A stretch of 37,468 bases of DNA from Pseudomonas sp. GM78 (lineage in GTDB: Bacteria > Pseudomonadota > Gammaproteobacteria > Pseudomonadales > Pseudomonadaceae). The notes beneath the pieces were generated by a model. It was not told the origin of the DNA, made no database searches, and saw nothing but the letters and a program-made list of their open reading frames with translations. Positions 1 to 9,261 of the stretch are shown piece by piece (within the stretch, counting starts at the first letter, position 1; every line of letters starts with the position of its first letter). The stretch spans positions 1 to 37,468 of the forward strand of contig NZ_AKJF01000220.1 of assembly GCF_000282475.1 (NCBI RefSeq). The letters run 5' to 3'. A program made the position numbers and the translations under genes.

Positions 1-75
1 GCCTTCGGCAGCTCCTACAGGTAAAGCGGAAGGTCGTGCCGACCTTCAATCGCGGGCAAGCCCGCTCCCACAGGG
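1..75. repeat. REP element fragments at window start
   Basis: Bases 1-20 are one arm of the REP family whose core reads gccttcggcagctcctac, cut by the window edge. Bases 49-75 are a single arm of a second family (atcgcgggcaagcccgctcc followed by cacagg). Both families recur as full inverted pairs later in the window (27735-27810 and 8461-8558). They lie downstream of the stop of the minus-strand ubiK gene. Confidence 0.75.
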
Positions 76-85
76 ATCGCGGTGT

Positions 86-346
86 TTACTCGGTCGGTGG
101 AGTGAGCTTCGCTTCCAACTCCGCCACTTTCGCCTCAAGCGCCTCCAACCTTGCCCGCGTGCGCGCCAATACAACCATCTGGCTATCGAACTCTTCCCGG
201 CTAACCAGATCCAGTTTGCTGAACCCGCTCTGCAACAGCGCCTTGAACTGGCTTTCGATTTCGCTTTTCGGCAGTGGAGTGTCGCCGCTGAAGAGGCGGG
301 AGGCGGTGCCTGTCAGGGCGTCGAGGAAGTCTTTGGGCGCGAGCAT
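86..346 (-). CDS. ubiK: Ubiquinone biosynthesis accessory factor UbiK (YqiC/BMFP family)
   Basis: The 86-residue product has the UbiK/YqiC architecture. An N-terminal amphipathic stretch starting MLAPKDFLDAL is followed by a short linker and a C-terminal coiled coil (about residues 52-82, heptads ending LEALEAKVAELEAKL). In E. coli UbiK helps the aerobic ubiquinone synthesis complex together with UbiJ; a membrane-associated trimer is typical of the family. The start at 346 was chosen over a longer reading because family members begin MLAPK or similar and an AGGA-type ribosome site lies just upstream. It is divergent from glnK, as I recall for other pseudomonads. The role is inferred from family membership; the identification is firm. 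Confidence 0.88.
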   Translation of the reverse strand: MLAPKDFLDALTGTASRLFSGDTPLPKSEIESQFKALLQSGFSKLDLVSREEFDSQMVVLARTRARLEALEAKVAELEAKLTPPTE

Positions 347-1106
<760 letters not shown>

Positions 1107-1141
1107 GCCGCCACAAACCCAACGCCCCAGGAGAAAACAAA

Positions 1142-2479
1142 ATGACTCTGCGTAAATTCGCAGGGCTAGGAGCCCTGTTGTCCTTCGTAATGCCCTGCCT
1201 GGCCATGGCGGCAGACGAAGTGGCGGCCCCAGTCCTCAACTCCGGCGATACCGCCTGGATGTTGACCTCGACAGCCCTCGTGCTGTTCATGACCATTCCC
1301 GGCCTCGCGCTGTTCTACGGCGGCATGGTGCGCTCCAAAAACATTCTTTCCGTGATGATGCAGTGCTTCGCCATTACCGGTCTGATCAGCGTCCTGTGGG
1401 TCATTTATGGCTACAGCATCGCGTTCGACACCACCGGCATGGAGCAGGGCGTCGTCAACTTCAACTCCTTTTTCGGTGGCATGGGCAAGGCTTTCCTCGC
1501 CGGTGTTACGCCATCCAGCCTGACCGGTCCTGCGGCGCTGTTCCCTGAGGCGGTGTTCATCACCTTCCAGATGACGTTCGCCATCATCACTCCGGCGCTG
1601 ATCGTCGGTGCTTTCGCCGAGCGCATGAAGTTCTCCGCGATGCTGATCTTCATGGCCATCTGGTTCACCCTGGTGTATGCACCGATCGCGCACATGGTCT
1701 GGTCCGGCAACGGCGGCCTGATGTGGGACTGGGGCGTGCTGGACTTCGCTGGCGGCACCGTGGTGCACATCAACGCGGGTGTGGCCGGTCTGGTTGCCTG
1801 CCTGGTACTGGGCAAGCGCAAAGGCTTCCCGACCACGCCGATGGCGCCGCACAACCTCGGTTACACCCTGATGGGCGCGGCCATGCTGTGGGTCGGCTGG
1901 TTCGGTTTCAACGCCGGTTCCGCTGCGGCGGCCAACGGCACCGCCGGCATGGCGATGCTGGTTACCCAGATCGCTACCGCCGCCGCTGCACTGGGCTGGA
2001 TGTTTGCCGAGTGGGTCACCCACGGCAAGCCAAGTGCATTGGGTATCGCTTCGGGTGTGGTTGCAGGTCTGGTTGCGATCACCCCGGCCGCTGGCACCGT
2101 GGGCCCGATGGGCGCCCTGGTGATCGGTCTGGCAGCGGGCGTGGTGTGCTTCTTCTGCGCGACCACCCTGAAACGCAAACTCGGCTATGACGACTCCCTG
2201 GATGCCTTCGGCGTGCACGGTATCGGCGGTATTCTCGGCGCGATCCTGACCGGTGTGTTCGCTGCACCGGCCCTGGGTGGTTTCGGCACTGTCACCGATA
2301 TCGGTGCTCAGGTCTGGATTCAGCTCAAGGGCGTGGGCTTCACGGTGATCTACACCGCGATCGTCACCTACATCATCCTCAAGGTCCTGGACGCTGTCAT
2401 GGGCCTGCGTATCACCGAGGAAGAAGAAGCGGTCGGTATCGATCTGGCGCTTCACAACGAACGCGGCTACAACTTGTAA
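1142..2479 (+). CDS. amtB: Ammonium transporter AmtB
   Basis: The 445-residue product is an Amt/Rh-family channel that moves ammonium across the inner membrane and is blocked by GlnK. An N-terminal signal peptide (cut after about residue 23, LAMAA) precedes eleven predicted hydrophobic spans, as in mature trimeric AmtB. Family landmarks are visible: LFYGGMVRSKN in the first periplasmic/membrane part, and the twin pore histidines in VVHINAGVAG and DAFGVHGIGG. The cytoplasmic C-terminal tail (ITEEEEAVGIDLALH...) is the usual GlnK-contact region. It is in one operon with glnK and is followed directly by a strong terminator. Confidence 0.96.
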   Translation: MTLRKFAGLGALLSFVMPCLAMAADEVAAPVLNSGDTAWMLTSTALVLFMTIPGLALFYGGMVRSKNILSVMMQCFAITGLISVLWVIYGYSIAFDTTGMEQGVVNFNSFFGGMGKAFLAGVTPSSLTGPAALFPEAVFITFQMTFAIITPALIVGAFAERMKFSAMLIFMAIWFTLVYAPIAHMVWSGNGGLMWDWGVLDFAGGTVVHINAGVAGLVACLVLGKRKGFPTTPMAPHNLGYTLMGAAMLWVGWFGFNAGSAAAANGTAGMAMLVTQIATAAAALGWMFAEWVTHGKPSALGIASGVVAGLVAITPAAGTVGPMGALVIGLAAGVVCFFCATTLKRKLGYDDSLDAFGVHGIGGILGAILTGVFAAPALGGFGTVTDIGAQVWIQLKGVGFTVIYTAIVTYIILKVLDAVMGLRITEEEEAVGIDLALHNERGYNL

Positions 2480-2490
2480 GCACGCGCATG

Positions 2491-2524
2491 AAAAAAACTT
2501 GCCCGGCTTGCCGGGCATTTTTTT
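2491..2524 (+). terminator. Intrinsic terminator after amtB
   Basis: GCCCGG (2501-2506) pairs with CCGGGC (2511-2516) across a short loop. The stem is followed by a run of seven T and preceded by a run of seven A, so the hairpin could work on both strands. Confidence 0.88.
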
Positions 2525-2696
2525 GTCTGGAATTTGTCATTGAAAGGGTGAGCTGAAAGGTTTTTTCCTACAGGTTTTACGATGTTTGCGTCGGGTATAT
2601 TTGTACGGTCGAAGGCTTACAGGAATGAGGGATGATCAGGGCCTTTGTTTTTTCCCAGAGCGCGCTAGAATGCGCCCCGGACGTGCGGAGAACTGT

Positions 2697-3122
2697 ATGT
2701 GGCAACAGACTCTGATAACCCTTCGGGCGAGGCCCCGGGGGTTTCATCTGGTAACGGACGAGTTACTCGCCGGCCTGCCTGAACTCAAGGCGTGTCGGGT
2801 CGGTCTGTTGCATTTGTGGATACAGCATACCTCGGCGTCGTTGACCATCAACGAGAACGCCGATCCGGCGGTCCGTCGCGACTTCGAACGATTTTTCAAT
2901 CGTCTGATCCCACAAGGAACAGACGGCTATGAGCATAACGACGAAGGCCTGGACGACCTCCCGGCGCACTTCAAGGCCAGCGTGCTTGGCTGTCAGCTCA
3001 GTTTGCCGATTTCGGCGGGCCGACTGGCATTAGGGACCTGGCAAGGCGTTTATCTGGGCGAGCACCGTGATCATGGCGGTGCCCGTAAAGTCCTCGCCAC
3101 CGTGCACGGTGAAGGGGCATAA
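2697..3122 (+). CDS. yjbQ: YjbQ family (UPF0047) protein, secondary thiamine-phosphate synthase-like
   Basis: The 141-residue product matches the UPF0047/YjbQ family (about 140 residues). E. coli YjbQ has weak thiamine-phosphate synthase activity, but the physiological role is not settled. Family landmarks are HTSASLTINENAD (about residues 42-54) and the C-terminal GTWQGVYLGEHRDHGG, whose conserved histidines line the putative metal or phosphate site. The reading frame is open further upstream to 2586. The ATG at 2697 was chosen because GGAG sits seven bases before it and the resulting length and start (MWQQ) fit the family. It lies between amtB and sutA, each of which has its own terminator or promoter, so it may be a single-gene unit. 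Confidence 0.9.
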   Translation: MWQQTLITLRARPRGFHLVTDELLAGLPELKACRVGLLHLWIQHTSASLTINENADPAVRRDFERFFNRLIPQGTDGYEHNDEGLDDLPAHFKASVLGCQLSLPISAGRLALGTWQGVYLGEHRDHGGARKVLATVHGEGA

Positions 3123-3151
3123 CCGCTGGTCAGCAGCGGTTGTTGATTTTT
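3121..3151 (+). terminator. Possible terminator after yjbQ
   Basis: AACCGCTG (3121-3128) pairs with CAGCGGTT (3134-3141) over a 5-base loop, followed by a T-rich stretch with seven consecutive T. The stem overlaps the yjbQ stop codon region. The T run starts several bases after the stem, so strength is uncertain. Confidence 0.5.
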
Positions 3152-3163
3152 TTCCGGCGGCCT

Positions 3164-3191
3164 TCGACAGAGGGCAAAGCTGGGCTATAAC
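3164..3191 (+). promoter_or_regulatory. Candidate sigma-70-type promoter of sutA
   Basis: TCGACA (3164-3169) and TATAAC (3186-3191) are separated by 16 bases; each matches five of six consensus positions. Transcription would start near 3198, giving a leader of about 25 bases before the sutA ATG. Confidence 0.5.
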
Positions 3192-3223
3192 TAATCTGCT
3201 TTTCGCAAGTCATGAGGTAGAAC

Positions 3224-3547
3224 ATGAGCGACGATGATCTGGAAAACGACGACCTCGAAGTAGGCGACGACGACGAAACCGAAGAAGGTCTGGAAGCAGC
3301 GGCGGAAGACGTCGCTGAAGACGACGGCGGTGATGCCCCCGTTCCGACCGCCAAAGGCAAAGCCAAGGCAGCGGTATCGGTTGATGAGCTGCCGAGTGTC
3401 GAAGCCAAGAACAAGGAACGCGACGCCCTGGCCAAGGCCATGGAAGAGTTCCTGGCTCGTGGTGGCAAGGTGCAGGAAGTGGAGGCCAATGTGGTCGCCG
3501 ATCCGCCCAAGAAGCCTGACAACAAGTACGGTAGCCGGCCTATCTGA
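3224..3547 (+). CDS. sutA: RNA polymerase-binding regulator SutA
   Basis: The 107-residue product is very acidic in its first half (runs of D and E over residues 3-35). It has a middle helix (about residues 54-76, SVEAKNKERDALAKAMEEFL) and a flexible tail ending KYGSRPI. This matches SutA, described in P. aeruginosa as a largely disordered protein that binds RNA polymerase and supports low-level expression of maintenance genes during slow growth. Recognition rests on the acidic N-terminus, the helix and the tail, and on its position beside yjbQ and amtB. A possible promoter lies directly upstream and a strong terminator downstream, so the gene is probably monocistronic. It has no catalytic motif. 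Confidence 0.82.
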   Translation: MSDDDLENDDLEVGDDDETEEGLEAAAEDVAEDDGGDAPVPTAKGKAKAAVSVDELPSVEAKNKERDALAKAMEEFLARGGKVQEVEANVVADPPKKPDNKYGSRPI

Positions 3548-3565
3548 GCCTGCTGCGCGCTTGCT

Positions 3566-3596
3566 GAAAAAGCCCGCCGTCGCTGCGGGCTTTTTC
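3566..3596 (+). terminator. Intrinsic terminator after sutA
   Basis: AAAAAGCCCGC (3567-3577) and GCGGGCTTTTT (3585-3595) form an 11-base-pair perfect stem with a 7-base loop and a U tract. It lies 19 bases after the sutA stop. Confidence 0.9.
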
Positions 3597-3633
3597 ATGC
3601 CTGAAACAAAGTCCTGGGCTTGGCACAATTCAT

Positions 3634-3723
3634 TGTAGGAGTGAGCCTGCTCGCGATGGCGGTGGGTCAGGCGACATCAATGGTGGATGTGCTCGCCTCA
3701 TCGCGAGCAGGCTCACTCCTACA
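3634..3723. repeat. REPIN (gagcctgctcgcga type)
   Basis: A 23-base arm at 3634-3656 (tgtaggagtgagcctgctcg then cga) is repeated as an exact inverse at 3701-3723, separated by 44 bases. It sits between the convergent genes sutA and the HAD phosphatase. The same type recurs at 31147-31238. Confidence 0.9.
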
Positions 3724-3733
3724 GGGTCTTGTG

Positions 3734-4441
3734 TCAGGCCGAAACTGAATTCCACTGCGCCAACAACGCCGGCAGCTCGGTCAGGCTGCGAATTTCAGCA
3801 TCCGGCAAACGTTCAGCCTCCCAGACTTTACCCGCCGGGTTGAACCAGATCGCCCGCAATCCTGCCTGTTGCGCACCGGCAATGTCATCCCCCGGATGAT
3901 CACCGATATGCACCGCCGTTTCCGGGGTTGCACCACCGCGCTGCAGCGCTTCATGAAACAGGCGTGCATCGGGTTTTGCGATGCCGATGTCTTCGGCGCA
4001 CAACGCAAACTTGAAGTAGTCCGCCAACCCCAGGCGGCGCACATCGGCGTTGCCGTTGGTGACCACGCCGAGGGTGTAATGGTTGGCCAGTGCCTGGAGG
4101 GTGGGTTGCACCTCCGGGAAGATTTCCAGCTGATGCCGGGCATGCAGGAACACTTCGAAACTCTGATCGGCCAGGTCCGACGCCTCAGCGTGGGCGTACC
4201 CGGCTTCTTCCAGCGCTTGAAACAACACGCGACGACGCAAGGCACTGATACGGTGTTTGAGTGCCGGTTCGATGCTCAGGATGCGTTCGCGAATGGCCCA
4301 CAAATGTTCCACCGGAACAGCGCCCAGGTTGGGCGCATGTTCAGTCAGCCATTCACGCAATACGGCTTCGGCGCTGACGATCACCGGGGCGGTGTCCCAC
4401 AGGGTGTCATCGAGGTCGAAAGTGATCAGTTGGAGAGTCAT
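3734..4441 (-). CDS. HAD-superfamily hydrolase, YigB-like phosphatase
   Basis: The 235-residue product carries all four HAD motifs: [10 protein letters not shown] (nucleophile Asp9, acid Asp11), VVTNGN with the motif II threonine, KPDARLF with the motif III lysine, and [13 protein letters not shown] with the motif IV aspartates. A helical cap of C1 type lies between motifs I and II (about residues 20-100). The start overlaps the xerC stop by four bases (ATGA), so it is translationally coupled. E. coli yigB occupies the same place after xerC and encodes a phosphatase used in flavin synthesis (5-amino-6-(5-phosphoribitylamino)uracil). The substrate here is an inference from that synteny; other small phosphates are possible. 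Confidence 0.88.
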   Translation of the reverse strand: MTLQLITFDLDDTLWDTAPVIVSAEAVLREWLTEHAPNLGAVPVEHLWAIRERILSIEPALKHRISALRRRVLFQALEEAGYAHAEASDLADQSFEVFLHARHQLEIFPEVQPTLQALANHYTLGVVTNGNADVRRLGLADYFKFALCAEDIGIAKPDARLFHEALQRGGATPETAVHIGDHPGDDIAGAQQAGLRAIWFNPAGKVWEAERLPDAEIRSLTELPALLAQWNSVSA

Positions 4442-5337
4442 GAATCGTCGCCCTTAATGCGTTTGGCCCGTGGATGGGCGCTGTCGTAGACGGTTGCCAG
4501 GTGCTGGAAATCCAGGTGGGTGTAGATCTGGGTGGTCTTGATGTCCGAGTGGCCGAGCAGTTCCTGCACCGCCCGCAAGTCCTGGGAGGACTCCAGCAGG
4601 TGGCTGGCGAAAGAATGTCGCAACATGTGCGGGTGAAGGTTTTGCCCCAGTTCGCGTTCGCCCGCGGCCTTGACCCGCAGCTGGATCGCCCGTGGTCCCA
4701 AGCGCCGGCCTTGTTGGCTGACAAACACCGCATCGTCCGCCGGATTGGCCAGGGCCCGCAGTGGCAGCCACTGTTCCAGCGCCTCTCGGGCTTTCGCACC
4801 CACTGGCAGCAGACGGGTTTTGCTGCCCTTGCCGTGCACCTGGACCATGCCGTCCGCCAGATCCAGCTGATCGAGATTGAGTCCGGTCAGCTCCGACAGG
4901 CGCAGCCCGGAGGAGTAGAACAGTTCAAGGATCGCCTGATCCCGGCGCGCCAGAAAGTCGTCTTCCACGCCACCTTCCAGCAGTTGCAGCGCGCGGTCGG
5001 TATCGAGGGTTTTCGGCAAGCGGCGCTCGCCCTTGGGCGGTGCCAGGCCATTGGCGGGGTCGTGATCGCAGAGGCCTTCGCGGTTCAGGTAGTGATAAAG
5101 CCCACGTACTGCCGACAGCAGCCGTGCCAGGCTGCGGGACGATTGACCTTGTGAATGCAGGCGGGCGATCAGGCTGCGCAGGCGCTGGATGTCCAGGGCC
5201 GCCCAACTGCCGATGTTCTGTTTGACGCACCAGTCCAGCACTTTGTCGAGGTCGCGGCGATAGGCCGATAGGGTGTGCGGCGACACCTGCCGCTCACTGC
5301 GCAGGTGTTCGCAGTAAGCGTCCAGTTGCCGTTCCAT
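4438..5337 (-). CDS. xerC: Site-specific tyrosine recombinase XerC
   Basis: The 299-residue product has the usual XerC length. With XerD it resolves chromosome dimers at dif near the terminus. The N-terminal SAM-like DNA-binding domain covers about residues 1-90 and the catalytic domain follows. Catalytic residues are visible: Arg146 in SGLRLSEL, the beta-hairpin lysine in GKGSK (170-173), His237 and Arg240 in HPHMLRH, His263 in [10 protein letters not shown], and nucleophile Tyr272 in IYTH. The ATG lies one base after the DUF484 stop and the end overlaps the HAD gene. Its place in the dapF-DUF484-xerC-HAD operon matches E. coli, which supports XerC over XerD. Confidence 0.96.
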   Translation of the reverse strand: MERQLDAYCEHLRSERQVSPHTLSAYRRDLDKVLDWCVKQNIGSWAALDIQRLRSLIARLHSQGQSSRSLARLLSAVRGLYHYLNREGLCDHDPANGLAPPKGERRLPKTLDTDRALQLLEGGVEDDFLARRDQAILELFYSSGLRLSELTGLNLDQLDLADGMVQVHGKGSKTRLLPVGAKAREALEQWLPLRALANPADDAVFVSQQGRRLGPRAIQLRVKAAGERELGQNLHPHMLRHSFASHLLESSQDLRAVQELLGHSDIKTTQIYTHLDFQHLATVYDSAHPRAKRIKGDDS

Positions 5338-5338
5338 A

Positions 5339-6064
5339 TCAGCGTACCGAGCGCAGGGAGCTGTTGAGCCGTGGCAGCACGCGACCCATGACTTCCGCGA
5401 TGTAGCTCAAAAACAGCGTGCCCACCGAGCTCTTGTAGTGCTGCGGGTCACGGCTGGCGATGGCCAGGATGCCGTGGATGCCCTGGTGACTGATGGCGAC
5501 CACGGCGGTGGAGCCGATCTGCTTGCGCTGCTCTTCGCCGAACAGAAAGTCCAGTTCATGCTCGCGCAGGGTGCCGCTGACGCTTTTTTCTTCCTGTAGC
5601 AAGCCGCCAATGGCCACTTGTGCCTCGGCGTGAGTGACCCAGCGGCCAACCGGCATGGGGTTGTCGCCGAGCAGGATGAGACTGACGAAGGGCACCTGGA
5701 AGTCCTGGCGCAGGCTGTCTTCGACGCACATCACCACGTCTTCCAGGGTGTTGGCGTCCATCAGCGCAAGGATCAGGCGGCGGGTCTTGTCGAAGAGGCG
5801 GTCGTTGTCGCGGGCCACATCCATCAAGTGCGAGAGGCGGTGCCGCAACTCGATGTTGCGGTCCCGCAGGATGGTCATCTGGCGTTCGACCAGGGACACG
5901 GTGTCGCCACGTCGATGGGGAATGCGCAAGGCCGGCAGCAGTTCTTCGTGTTCGACGAAGAAGTCCGGATGAGCCTCCAGGTACGCGGCAATCGCCGCCG
6001 CCTCCAGGCTTTCGGACGCTGATTCGTCGGGCTGTCGGGCGGGTACCTGGGGCTTATCGGTCAT
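5339..6064 (-). CDS. DUF484 family protein (YigA homologue)
   Basis: The 241-residue product belongs to DUF484, the family of E. coli YigA. An N-terminal part contains [21 protein letters not shown] and [15 protein letters not shown], two strongly conserved family blocks (about residues 26-68). A coiled-coil segment ([18 protein letters not shown], about 70-90) leads into a GAF-like sensor domain up to about residue 230. No ligand is known. It is tightly packed between dapF and xerC; that linkage is widespread but its function is unexplained. A cytoplasmic location is expected since no signal or membrane span is seen. Confidence 0.88.
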   Translation of the reverse strand: MTDKPQVPARQPDESASESLEAAAIAAYLEAHPDFFVEHEELLPALRIPHRRGDTVSLVERQMTILRDRNIELRHRLSHLMDVARDNDRLFDKTRRLILALMDANTLEDVVMCVEDSLRQDFQVPFVSLILLGDNPMPVGRWVTHAEAQVAIGGLLQEEKSVSGTLREHELDFLFGEEQRKQIGSTAVVAISHQGIHGILAIASRDPQHYKSSVGTLFLSYIAEVMGRVLPRLNSSLRSVR

Positions 6065-6077
6065 GGCTTTGGCTCAC

Positions 6078-6908
6078 TCAAAGACGTACTTGTCCTTCGT
6101 ATACGCGTACTGCCGGGCCGGTCATCATGACCGGTTGGCCAGGGCCTGCCCATTCAATGGACAGACGCCCGCCGGGCAGGTCGATCAATAGCGGCGAATC
6201 CATCCACCCCTGGCTGATCGCGGCCACCGCCGCGGCACAGGCGCCGGTACCGCAGGCCTGGGTTTCCCCGGCCCCGCGCTCCCAGACGCGCAACTGCGCG
6301 CGGCCCCGGTCGATGACCTGGAGAAAACCGACATTGACCCGTGCCGGGAAGCGCGGGTGATTTTCGATTTTCGGCCCCAGTTCATGTACCGGTGCATTGT
6401 TGATGTCGCTGACCCGCAACACGGCGTGGGGATTGCCCATGGACACGGCAGCCAGCTCGACCGGTGTGCCGTCGACGTCAACCTGGTAGCTCAGGGCCTG
6501 TTCCGGCGCCTGGAACGGAATATCGGCCGGCACCAGGCGCGGCGCGCCCATGTTCACGCCGATCTGTCCGTCGTTGCGAACATCCAGCTCGATAATGCCG
6601 CTTTTGGTCTCGACACGGATCTGCCGTTTCGCGGTCAGGCGCTTGTCGAGCACAAAACGGGCGAAACAGCGCGCACCGTTGCCGCACTGTTCCACTTCGG
6701 AGCCGTCGGAGTTGAAGATCCGATAGCGGAAGTCCACGTCCGGGTTGCTCGGGGCTTCGACGATCAGCAACTGGTCGAAACCGATGCCGGTGTGCCGATC
6801 ACCCCAAAGCTTTGCATGCTTGGGCAGAATATGCGCGTGCTGGCTGACCAGGTCGAGGACCATGAAGTCATTGCCCAGGCCGTGCATCTTGGTAAAACGC
6901 AGCAGCAT
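6078..6908 (-). CDS. dapF: Diaminopimelate epimerase
   Basis: The 276-residue enzyme converts LL- to meso-diaminopimelate, the precursor of both lysine and peptidoglycan. The two-cysteine acid/base pair is present: Cys75 in [10 protein letters not shown] and Cys219 in [11 protein letters not shown]. The N-terminal [15 protein letters not shown] and the SMGNPH block are standard. The length equals the family norm. The start lies four bases after the lysA stop, so it is in one operon with lysA, whose product uses the meso-diaminopimelate made here. Confidence 0.97.
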   Translation of the reverse strand: MLLRFTKMHGLGNDFMVLDLVSQHAHILPKHAKLWGDRHTGIGFDQLLIVEAPSNPDVDFRYRIFNSDGSEVEQCGNGARCFARFVLDKRLTAKRQIRVETKSGIIELDVRNDGQIGVNMGAPRLVPADIPFQAPEQALSYQVDVDGTPVELAAVSMGNPHAVLRVSDINNAPVHELGPKIENHPRFPARVNVGFLQVIDRGRAQLRVWERGAGETQACGTGACAAAVAAISQGWMDSPLLIDLPGGRLSIEWAGPGQPVMMTGPAVRVYEGQVRL

Positions 6909-6912
6909 GGTT

Positions 6913-8160
6913 TTACTCCGGCAGCAGGCTTTCGCCAGCGAACAACTCGGCTACCGTCTCACGGCGACGCACTTCAAATGCCTGATCACCGTCCACCAAC
7001 ACTTCAGCGGCGCGGCCGCGGGTGTTGTAGTTGGAGCTCATGACAAACCCATAGGCGCCGGCCGAATGCACGGCCAGCAGGTCGCCTTCTTCCAGCGCAA
7101 GCTCACGCTCCTTGGCCAGGAAGTCACCGGTCTCGCAGATCGGGCCGACGATGTCGTAGGGGCGGGCAGCGGTAGTGCGCGGGCGCACGGCGGTGACGTC
7201 CATCCAGGCCTGGTACAGCGCCGGGCGGATCAGGTCGTTCATGGCCGCGTCGACGATGGCGAAGTCTTTGTGTTCGGTGTGCTTGAGGTACTCGACCTGG
7301 GTCAGCAGCACGCCGGCGTTGGCGACGATGAAGCGGCCCGGTTCGAACACCAGTGCCAGGTCGCGACCGTCGAGGCGCTCGCGCACGGCCTTGATGTAGT
7401 CAGCAGCCAATGGCGGTTCTTCATCGCGATAACGCACACCCAGGCCACCACCGAGATCGATGTGGCGCAGGTAGATGCCGCAGTCGCCGAGGCGGTCGAC
7501 CAGGCCCAGCAGGCGATCGAGGGCATCGATGAACGGTGGCAGGGTGGTCAGTTGCGAGCCGATATGGCAATCGACGCCGACCACTTCCAGGTTCGGCAGC
7601 TGCGCGGCACGCACGTACACGTCTTCGGCGTCGGCGATGGCGATGCCGAACTTGTTCTCTTTGAGACCGGTGGAGATGTACGGGTGAGTACCGGCATCGA
7701 CGTCCGGGTTGACGCGCAGCGAGATCGGCGCCCGAACACCCAGCTCGGCCGCCACCACTTGCAGGCGTTCCAGCTCGTCAGTGGACTCGACGTTGAAGCA
7801 GTGCACGCCGACTTCCAGCGCACGACGCATGTCGTCGCGGGTCTTGCCGACGCCGGAGAACACGATCTTGTCGGCGCTGCCGCCAGCGGCCAGCACACGT
7901 TCCAGTTCGCCACGGGAAACGATGTCGAAACCGGCGCCCAGGCGCGCCAGGACATTCAGCACACCCAGGTTGGAGTTGGCCTTGACCGCAAAGCAAACCA
8001 GGTGAGGCATGCCAACCAGGGCATCGGCATATGCCAGGTATTGGGCTTCGATGTGCGCGCGCGAGTAAACGTAGGTCGGTGTACCAAAGCGATCAGCGAT
8101 AGCAGACAGGGCAACACCTTCCGCGAACAGTTCACCGTCACGGTAGTTAAAAGCGTCCAT
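6913..8160 (-). CDS. lysA: Diaminopimelate decarboxylase
   Basis: The 415-residue, PLP-dependent enzyme makes lysine from meso-diaminopimelate. It has the alanine-racemase-like fold: the PLP lysine is Lys60 in [14 protein letters not shown] (about residues 200-204) stacks on the cofactor, and GGGLGV binds phosphate. [11 protein letters not shown] and CETGDF (substrate-contacting cysteine/glutamate) follow. The size fits the family. The start is nine bases after the lptM stop. The lptM-lysA-dapF order is typical of pseudomonads; E. coli keeps lptM and dapF together but has lysA elsewhere. Confidence 0.97.
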   Translation of the reverse strand: MDAFNYRDGELFAEGVALSAIADRFGTPTYVYSRAHIEAQYLAYADALVGMPHLVCFAVKANSNLGVLNVLARLGAGFDIVSRGELERVLAAGGSADKIVFSGVGKTRDDMRRALEVGVHCFNVESTDELERLQVVAAELGVRAPISLRVNPDVDAGTHPYISTGLKENKFGIAIADAEDVYVRAAQLPNLEVVGVDCHIGSQLTTLPPFIDALDRLLGLVDRLGDCGIYLRHIDLGGGLGVRYRDEEPPLAADYIKAVRERLDGRDLALVFEPGRFIVANAGVLLTQVEYLKHTEHKDFAIVDAAMNDLIRPALYQAWMDVTAVRPRTTAARPYDIVGPICETGDFLAKERELALEEGDLLAVHSAGAYGFVMSSNYNTRGRAAEVLVDGDQAFEVRRRETVAELFAGESLLPE

Positions 8161-8169
8161 GATGTTCCC

Positions 8170-8352
8170 TTATTGGTAGACGTCGTGCTTGTGCGACTTG
8201 GATGGCTGCTTTTGCGAGGACTGGGCCTGCTCTGCAGGGTCCTGATCTTCATCGGGCAGGTACAGCGGGCCTTTTTGGCCACAGGCTGAAACCAGGCAGG
8301 CAAAAGCGACGATCGAAGCGAGCGCGGCTAGGGAAGAGATCAGGCGCTTCAT
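8170..8352 (-). CDS. lptM: LPS translocon maturation lipoprotein LptM (YifL/LppL)
   Basis: The 60-residue protein is a small outer-membrane lipoprotein. A signal peptide with a basic start (MKRL) and hydrophobic core ends in a lipobox LVSAC, so Cys24 would be acylated. The family signature CGQKGPLYLP follows directly. The rest is polar and probably disordered. In E. coli LptM (formerly YifL) assists disulfide maturation of LptD; transfer of that role here is inference. The start at 8352 is preferred to an upstream in-frame start because it gives a proper signal peptide. It is first in the lysA-dapF-xerC operon. Confidence 0.9.
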   Translation of the reverse strand: MKRLISSLAALASIVAFACLVSACGQKGPLYLPDEDQDPAEQAQSSQKQPSKSHKHDVYQ

Positions 8353-8460
8353 GGCGAAATCCTTGAAAATGCAGTAATTGCGCCGGAGTATACCGGCCAC
8401 CCGGCAGCTTGCCTATGCGACGGGGCTCCCGTCCGGCGGGCCTGCGCGCAAGCACATCGA

Positions 8461-8558
8461 TACCTGTGGGAGCGGGCTTGCCCGCGATAGCGATGGTTCA
8501 GTCGATATTGATGTTGAATTTGCCGGCCCCATCGCGGGCAAGCCCGCTCCCACAGGTA
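8461..8558. repeat. REPIN (gggcttgcccgcga type)
   Basis: A perfect 28-base inverted repeat (8461-8488 and 8531-8558) is built on the core gagcgggcttgcccgcga. It lies between the divergent lptM and cyaY genes and fills most of that 318-base gap. Confidence 0.92.
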
Positions 8559-8599
8559 CAGCGTTCGGAGTACCTATATCGGTGCTTGATCGTTATCCT

Positions 8600-8628
8600 T
8601 TGCAATCAGCGGGGCTCGTCCGTATCGT
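8600..8628 (+). promoter_or_regulatory. Candidate promoter of cyaY
   Basis: TTGCAA (8600-8605) and TATCGT (8623-8628) are separated by 17 bases, each matching four of six sigma-70 positions. It lies about 43 bases before the cyaY ATG, just outside the REPIN. Confidence 0.35.
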
Positions 8629-8670
8629 GCGGCGCTTGAGCCTGATCAGACACTTTTTGAGGTTGCCGTA

Positions 8671-9003
8671 ATGAGTTTGTCCGAAGCGCGTTTCCACGAT
8701 CTGGTCGATGCCACCCAGCAGACGTTGGAGGACATCTTCGACGAGAGCGACCTGGATATCGATCTCGAAAGCTCGGCCGGCGTGCTGACCGTGAAGTTTG
8801 AAAGCGGCAGCCAGTTGATCTTCAGTCGCCAGGAGCCCCTGCGCCAGCTGTGGCTGGCGGCGGTGTCCGGTGGCTTCCACTTCGACTACGACGAAGAAAG
8901 CGAGCGCTGGATGTGCGACAAGAGCGAAGAGCAACTGGGTGAAATGCTCGAGCGCATCGTCAAGCAGCAAGCCGGCATCGAACTCGATTTCGAAGGCCTG
9001 TAA
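8671..9003 (+). CDS. cyaY: Iron-sulfur cluster assembly protein CyaY (bacterial frataxin)
   Basis: The 110-residue protein is a bacterial frataxin, which binds iron and modulates the IscS cysteine desulfurase. The N-terminal helix carries the acidic ridge (DIFDESDLDIDLE, about residues 19-31). Next comes the beta-sheet with VLTVKFESGSQLIFSRQEPLRQLWLA, which includes the conserved Q-P-x-x-Q-x-W core. The C-terminal helix closes the fold. Length and motifs are those of the family. It is divergent from lptM, the same neighbour as in E. coli. The next gene starts four bases after its stop. Confidence 0.95.
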   Translation: MSLSEARFHDLVDATQQTLEDIFDESDLDIDLESSAGVLTVKFESGSQLIFSRQEPLRQLWLAAVSGGFHFDYDEESERWMCDKSEEQLGEMLERIVKQQAGIELDFEGL

Positions 9004-9007
9004 CCTC

Positions 9008-9235
9008 GTGACCCAGCCTGCGCCCGTTCGTCCGCCAAAGCCGCTTTACAGCAACGTCAGCCCGGCAGTCCCTTCGCCCTGCAGTGGCGTGTGCCGGCTG
9101 GATGAGCAGAAGGTCTGCCTCGGGTGTTTTCGCCATGTCGAAGACATCCGCGAATGGCGCTCGGCGGATGACGAACGCCGACGGGTGATCTGCGCCCAGG
9201 CCTCGCATCGCAAAACCACGGCCAATGCCCGGTAG
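9008..9235 (+). CDS. DUF1289 domain protein
   Basis: The 75-residue product has the DUF1289 cysteine block PCSGVCRLDEQKVCLGCF followed by R-x(7)-W (about residues 24-50). Four cysteines in a C-x(4)-C-x(7)-C-x(2)-C arrangement suggest a metal or iron-sulfur site, which is inference. The start is taken as GTG at 9008, four bases after cyaY, with GAAGG about twelve bases upstream. The frame is open further into cyaY but that part reads as a shadow of it. Coupling to frataxin would fit an iron-related role, but no function is established for the family. Confidence 0.82.
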   Translation: MTQPAPVRPPKPLYSNVSPAVPSPCSGVCRLDEQKVCLGCFRHVEDIREWRSADDERRRVICAQASHRKTTANAR

Positions 9236-9261
9236 GGGCACAGAGCCGTACGCCGGTGGCG

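Noticed and set aside
1166-2518. 450-codon minus-strand ORF opposite amtB
   Set aside because: It mirrors the amtB codons in a GC-rich gene, has no recognisable motif and runs through the amtB terminator.
6745-8289. 514-codon plus-strand ORF opposite lysA and part of dapF
   Set aside because: It is antisense to two clearly identified enzymes and its sequence is typical mirror-frame composition.
8586-8599. Anr/Fnr-like site TTGAT-N4-ATCCT before cyaY
   Set aside because: Only one half matches the consensus; the other has three of five bases.
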